Of a DNA stretch of 13,130 nt, positions 10,373 to 13,130 are shown piece by piece. The stretch's first letter is position 1. Every line of letters begins with the position of its first letter. The translations under genes and the position numbers were made by a program. The stretch spans positions 1 through 13,130 of the forward strand of contig JAGLSM010000014.1 in NCBI GenBank assembly GCA_023135745.1, read 5' to 3'. Origin of the DNA: Spirochaetota bacterium. GTDB taxonomy: Bacteria; Spirochaetota; JAGLSM01. The notes under the pieces were generated by a model. It saw nothing but the letters and a program-made list of their open reading frames with translations, was not told the origin of the DNA and did not search any database.

Positions 10373-13130
10373 TTATAACTCCTGTGCTTTGCCACCTGCA
10401 GGACTCTTTCTATTATTTCATCCATTTGACCTAAAGACAGTTCAATCCCTTTTTCTGTTTTCAACTCATCATACAGGTAATCATCAATTTCATTCACTGT
10501 TTGTTTTTGAGCGTCTTCATCATCCCAGAATTGAACCTTCTTATGCTTTTCAAGAATAGCATGAATGGCAATTGCAGTATCTGCCGCTATAACTTCAAGG
10601 GCTGCTTCATTCAAGTCATGCTGTTCAAGGAATGCTTTCAACACACCATAATATACCATGGCATCTTCATTACTAGACAGTTGAACCGGGACATCATCAT
10701 GCACCTTCCCCACTACTTTATTTCTGATGTCTACAACTTTATCCAGATAATTCAGATCTGAAATACGTTTGGCTCTGAAGTCTTCGATAGCTCTCTGAAT
10801 GAGCTTGGAGAATTTTTCATAAAAAGCCGGATCTTCCTCCATTTTTTCCGTAATTACTCTTTTAGTAGCGTGAGCAATGGTGTCGGCCTTTGATGCTGTA
10901 GTTCTTTTCTTTTGATAGACTCCCTGCTCTTCCTTAACCATCATAAAAGATTTATTATCAAAAATATTGACCGGTTCATTAAGCTGAATGACTTCGTCAG
11001 CCTGTATATGAGTATCTAACAGTTTTTTAATTTTCGGTTCATAATCTTTATAATCAATCGCTTCAGCATAACGCAATTTAATAGACACCTTCAATGATTG
11101 AAATTTTCTTAAATCATTTTTGTACCTTGATAATGTTTTTTCATCTATACCGGATAAAAATTTTTCAGATGAAAGCGCAATAGCAAGGATTTTACTAAAT
11201 GCGGAAAGACGACTATAGAATTCATCTCTGAGCTCTTCATCTGCCAGCAACACCTCGTACTCCTCTTCATCATAGGAGTGCTTCACTGATTTAAAAAGAT
11301 CCCACAGGTCTGAATAGGTCTGCGGTAATTTTTCAATTATACTGTTTATAGAAGTAAGTGTGCCTGCAAGGTCTGACTCATCAAACCCTTCAAATGCGCT
11401 GTACATTGTCAGAGCTTTATCCAGCTCGCCAAGCACACTCGCGTAATCAATAATAAAACCGAAGTCTTTCCCTTCATAAAGCCGGTTAACCCGCGCTATG
11501 GCTTGCAGTAAGGTGTGTTCTCGTAAAATACGGCATAAATAAAGAACTGCATTTCTAGGAGCGTCAAATCCTGTTAACAGTTTACTTACAACAATCAGTA
11601 TCTCCGGCTCGCTGCCATGTTTGAACTGGTTGATAAGCTGCTTCGTGTATTCCTCTTCGCTGCCATATCGTTTCATCATCTTCTGCCAGAATTTTACAAC
11701 CTCATCGGTAGTTTCGTCATCAGTCTCATCATAACCTTCCCGCACATCCGGAGGAGAGATAACAACCTCTGAAGAGACGATGTCAATTTCTTTAAGGTAT
11801 GCGTTATATTTGATGGCGGAAGCTTTATTTGGCGCGACAAGCTGTGCCTTGAATCCGGTTCCTTGCCAGTTAGCACGATAATGTTCACTGATATCAAAGG
11901 CACTCATGTAAATAACCTGATCGGTTTTTTCCAGCATCTCAGCCCGAGCGTATTTTCGTTTTAGGTCGGCTTTTTGTTCCTTTGTAAGCCCCTGAGTATG
12001 CCGCTCAAACCACAAATCAACCGCTGCCCGGTTTTGGCTCATTTCAACATGCCGTCCTTCATAGAGAAGAGGAACAACCGCACCATCTTCTACCGCCTGT
12101 GTAATTGAATAGTGAGGCTCAACCAATGTCCCAAATTTTGTAAAATTATTTTTTTCCTTTTTAAGCAGTGGAGTACCCGTGAATCCCAGATAACAGGCAT
12201 TGGGAAACATTTGTCTCATACGGGCGGAAAAGGAACCAAACTGAGTTCGATGACTTTCATCCACTAATATGAAAATATCCGGGGATTCATCCCTGTATTT
12301 CTTTACAGCATATGCCTTGTCAAATTTATGGATCAGTGTAGTAATGATACCTGACTGTTTCTCAACGACCAAATCCAGGAGGTTACGCCCGGAGGTAGCG
12401 CGATTGGCCTCAAGACCACAGGCCGCAAATGTATTGCCGAGCTGCTTGTCCAGATCATCACGGTCTGTAACCAGCACAATACGCGGATTTACTATTTTGG
12501 TATCCAGGGCAAGGTTTCGTGCCAGCATTACCATTGTCAGGGATTTCCCCGACCCTTGTGTATGCCAGATAACGCCTCCCTTGCGGGAACCGGTATTATC
12601 GAAGTGCTGAACACGATTAAGGGTTGACTTGATAACAAAGTATTGCTGATAGCGGGCAATTTTTTTGATCCCCCCGTCAAAAACAGTAAACTTCCAGGCC
12701 AGTTCCAGTAATCTTTCCGGGCGGCATAATGAATAAAGCGATTTATCCTGTTCAGTAACAAGCCGCTTTTTTTGAGCCACTAATTCACACGAATTTTCAC
12801 TAATGCTTTTTAAGGTATATTTATCAAAACTTTGCAGATCAATTTTTATTCCTGTTGATTCATCAACCAGGTTTTTAAGTTTTTCATATTCGAGTTCATT
12901 AGTGTCAATTCGTGGTTCCTTCCATAAACCCCAAAATTTTACTGCCGATCCTGTGGTTGCATACATGGCACTATTTTTATTAATCGCCAGAACTATTTGT
13001 GTATAGATGAACAGCTTGGGAATATGCTCATCATTCTGGTTTCTGATGGACTGCGAAACAGCTTGTTCAACTTCCACTTGGGGAGCCTTGCATTCTATTA
13101 CACAGAAAGGGATACCATTAACGAAGAGTA
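10369..13130 (-). CDS. hsdR: Type I restriction enzyme R subunit HsdR, N-terminus beyond the window
   Basis: This is the motor and nuclease subunit of a type I restriction-modification complex, which translocates DNA with ATP and cuts unmodified DNA. The 919 visible codons are intact. The frame is open to the right edge, so a GTG at 13075-13077 is internal. The nuclease motif ECK (13087-13095) is visible in PFCVIECKAP; the preceding catalytic Asp would lie outside. Counting from that GTG, the motor has RYQQYF (142-147), Walker A HTQGSGKS (172-179), DESH (273-276), TGTP (300-303) and, later, LLTGFDAPRN and QAIARVNR. The C-terminal part is helical, as expected for contact with HsdM. hsdM and hsdS are not in view. 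Its bases look richer in G+C than the smc-ffh block, consistent with acquisition by transfer. Confidence 0.96.
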   Translation of the reverse strand, partial: LFVNGIPFCVIECKAPQVEVEQAVSQSIRNQNDEHIPKLFIYTQIVLAINKNSAMYATTGSAVKFWGLWKEPRIDTNELEYEKLKNLVDESTGIKIDLQSFDKYTLKSISENSCELVAQKKRLVTEQDKSLYSLCRPERLLELAWKFTVFDGGIKKIARYQQYFVIKSTLNRVQHFDNTGSRKGGVIWHTQGSGKSLTMVMLARNLALDTKIVNPRIVLVTDRDDLDKQLGNTFAACGLEANRATSGRNLLDLVVEKQSGIITTLIHKFDKAYAVKKYRDESPDIFILVDESHRTQFGSFSARMRQMFPNACYLGFTGTPLLKKEKNNFTKFGTLVEPHYSITQAVEDGAVVPLLYEGRHVEMSQNRAAVDLWFERHTQGLTKEQKADLKRKYARAEMLEKTDQVIYMSAFDISEHYRANWQGTGFKAQLVAPNKASAIKYNAYLKEIDIVSSEVVISPPDVREGYDETDDETTDEVVKFWQKMMKRYGSEEEYTKQLINQFKHGSEPEILIVVSKLLTGFDAPRNAVLYLCRILREHTLLQAIARVNRLYEGKDFGFIIDYASVLGELDKALTMYSAFEGFDESDLAGTLTSINSIIEKLPQTYSDLWDLFKSVKHSYDEEEYEVLLADEELRDEFYSRLSAFSKILAIALSSEKFLSGIDEKTLSRYKNDLRKFQSLKVSIKLRYAEAIDYKDYEPKIKKLLDTHIQADEVIQLNEPVNIFDNKSFMMVKEEQGVYQKKRTTASKADTIAHATKRVITEKMEEDPAFYEKFSKLIQRAIEDFRAKRISDLNYLDKVVDIRNKVVGKVHDDVPVQLSSNEDAMVYYGVLKAFLEQHDLNEAALEVIAADTAIAIHAILEKHKKVQFWDDEDAQKQTVNEIDDYLYDELKTEKGIELSLGQMDEIIERVLQVAKHRSYK

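Noticed and set aside
13075-13077. GTG as the true start of hsdR
   Set aside because: The frame continues upstream to the window edge with the nuclease motif context PFCVIECKAP, so the GTG is an internal valine codon.

Overview
The window is bacterial, compact and AT-rich, and every credible gene lies on the minus strand. The left two thirds (about 1-9134) is a conserved housekeeping block. Read in the direction of transcription it is smc, a small membrane-protein gene, an exported TPR-protein gene, ffh, rpsP, khpA, rimM, trmD, rplS, rnhB and the 5' part of an unrecognised gene. The same backbone is known from Bacillus subtilis (smc-ftsY-ylxM-ffh-rpsP-ylqC-ylqD-rimM-trmD-rplS-rbgA-rnhB-ylqG-ylqH), and the ffh-rpsP-KH-rimM-trmD-rplS core also occurs in spirochaetes. 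Here ylqD and rbgA are absent, and ftsY-ylxM is replaced by the two unrecognised genes. The unusually short SMC (940 residues), the low G+C and the exported TPR protein would suit a spirochaete or another AT-rich diderm. That placement is inference; no rRNA or lineage marker is present.

Region by region (minus-strand genes): 1-548 partial gene after rnhB; 535-3256 rnhB, rplS, trmD, rimM, khpA and rpsP, tightly packed with overlaps; 3271-4611 ffh; 4612-4792 a leader with two hairpins and a weak promoter candidate; 4793-6311 the TPR protein and the small membrane protein; 6312-9134 smc; 9135-9646 a non-coding island of repeats; 9647-10372 a YgjP-type metallopeptidase gene; 10369-13130 hsdR of a type I restriction system, running off the right edge.

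The housekeeping genes serve ribosome assembly and decoding (RpsP, RplS, RimM, TrmD, probably KhpA), co-translational membrane targeting (Ffh), removal of RNA from DNA (RnhB) and chromosome organisation (SMC). The hsdR-metallopeptidase pair is an accessory unit, probably the tail of an hsd operon whose other genes lie beyond the right edge.

The most unusual items are: (i) an SMC with intact ATPase heads but no recognisable canonical hinge domain; (ii) the 9135-9646 island, with two REP-like palindromes sharing a GTAAGGGC head, a degenerate G-rich tandem repeat of about 46 bp, and a 14-bp direct repeat at both sides; (iii) the two lysine-rich envelope genes between smc and ffh. Nothing seen amounts to a complete new defence or mobile system. 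The repeat island and the SMC are the places to look further.
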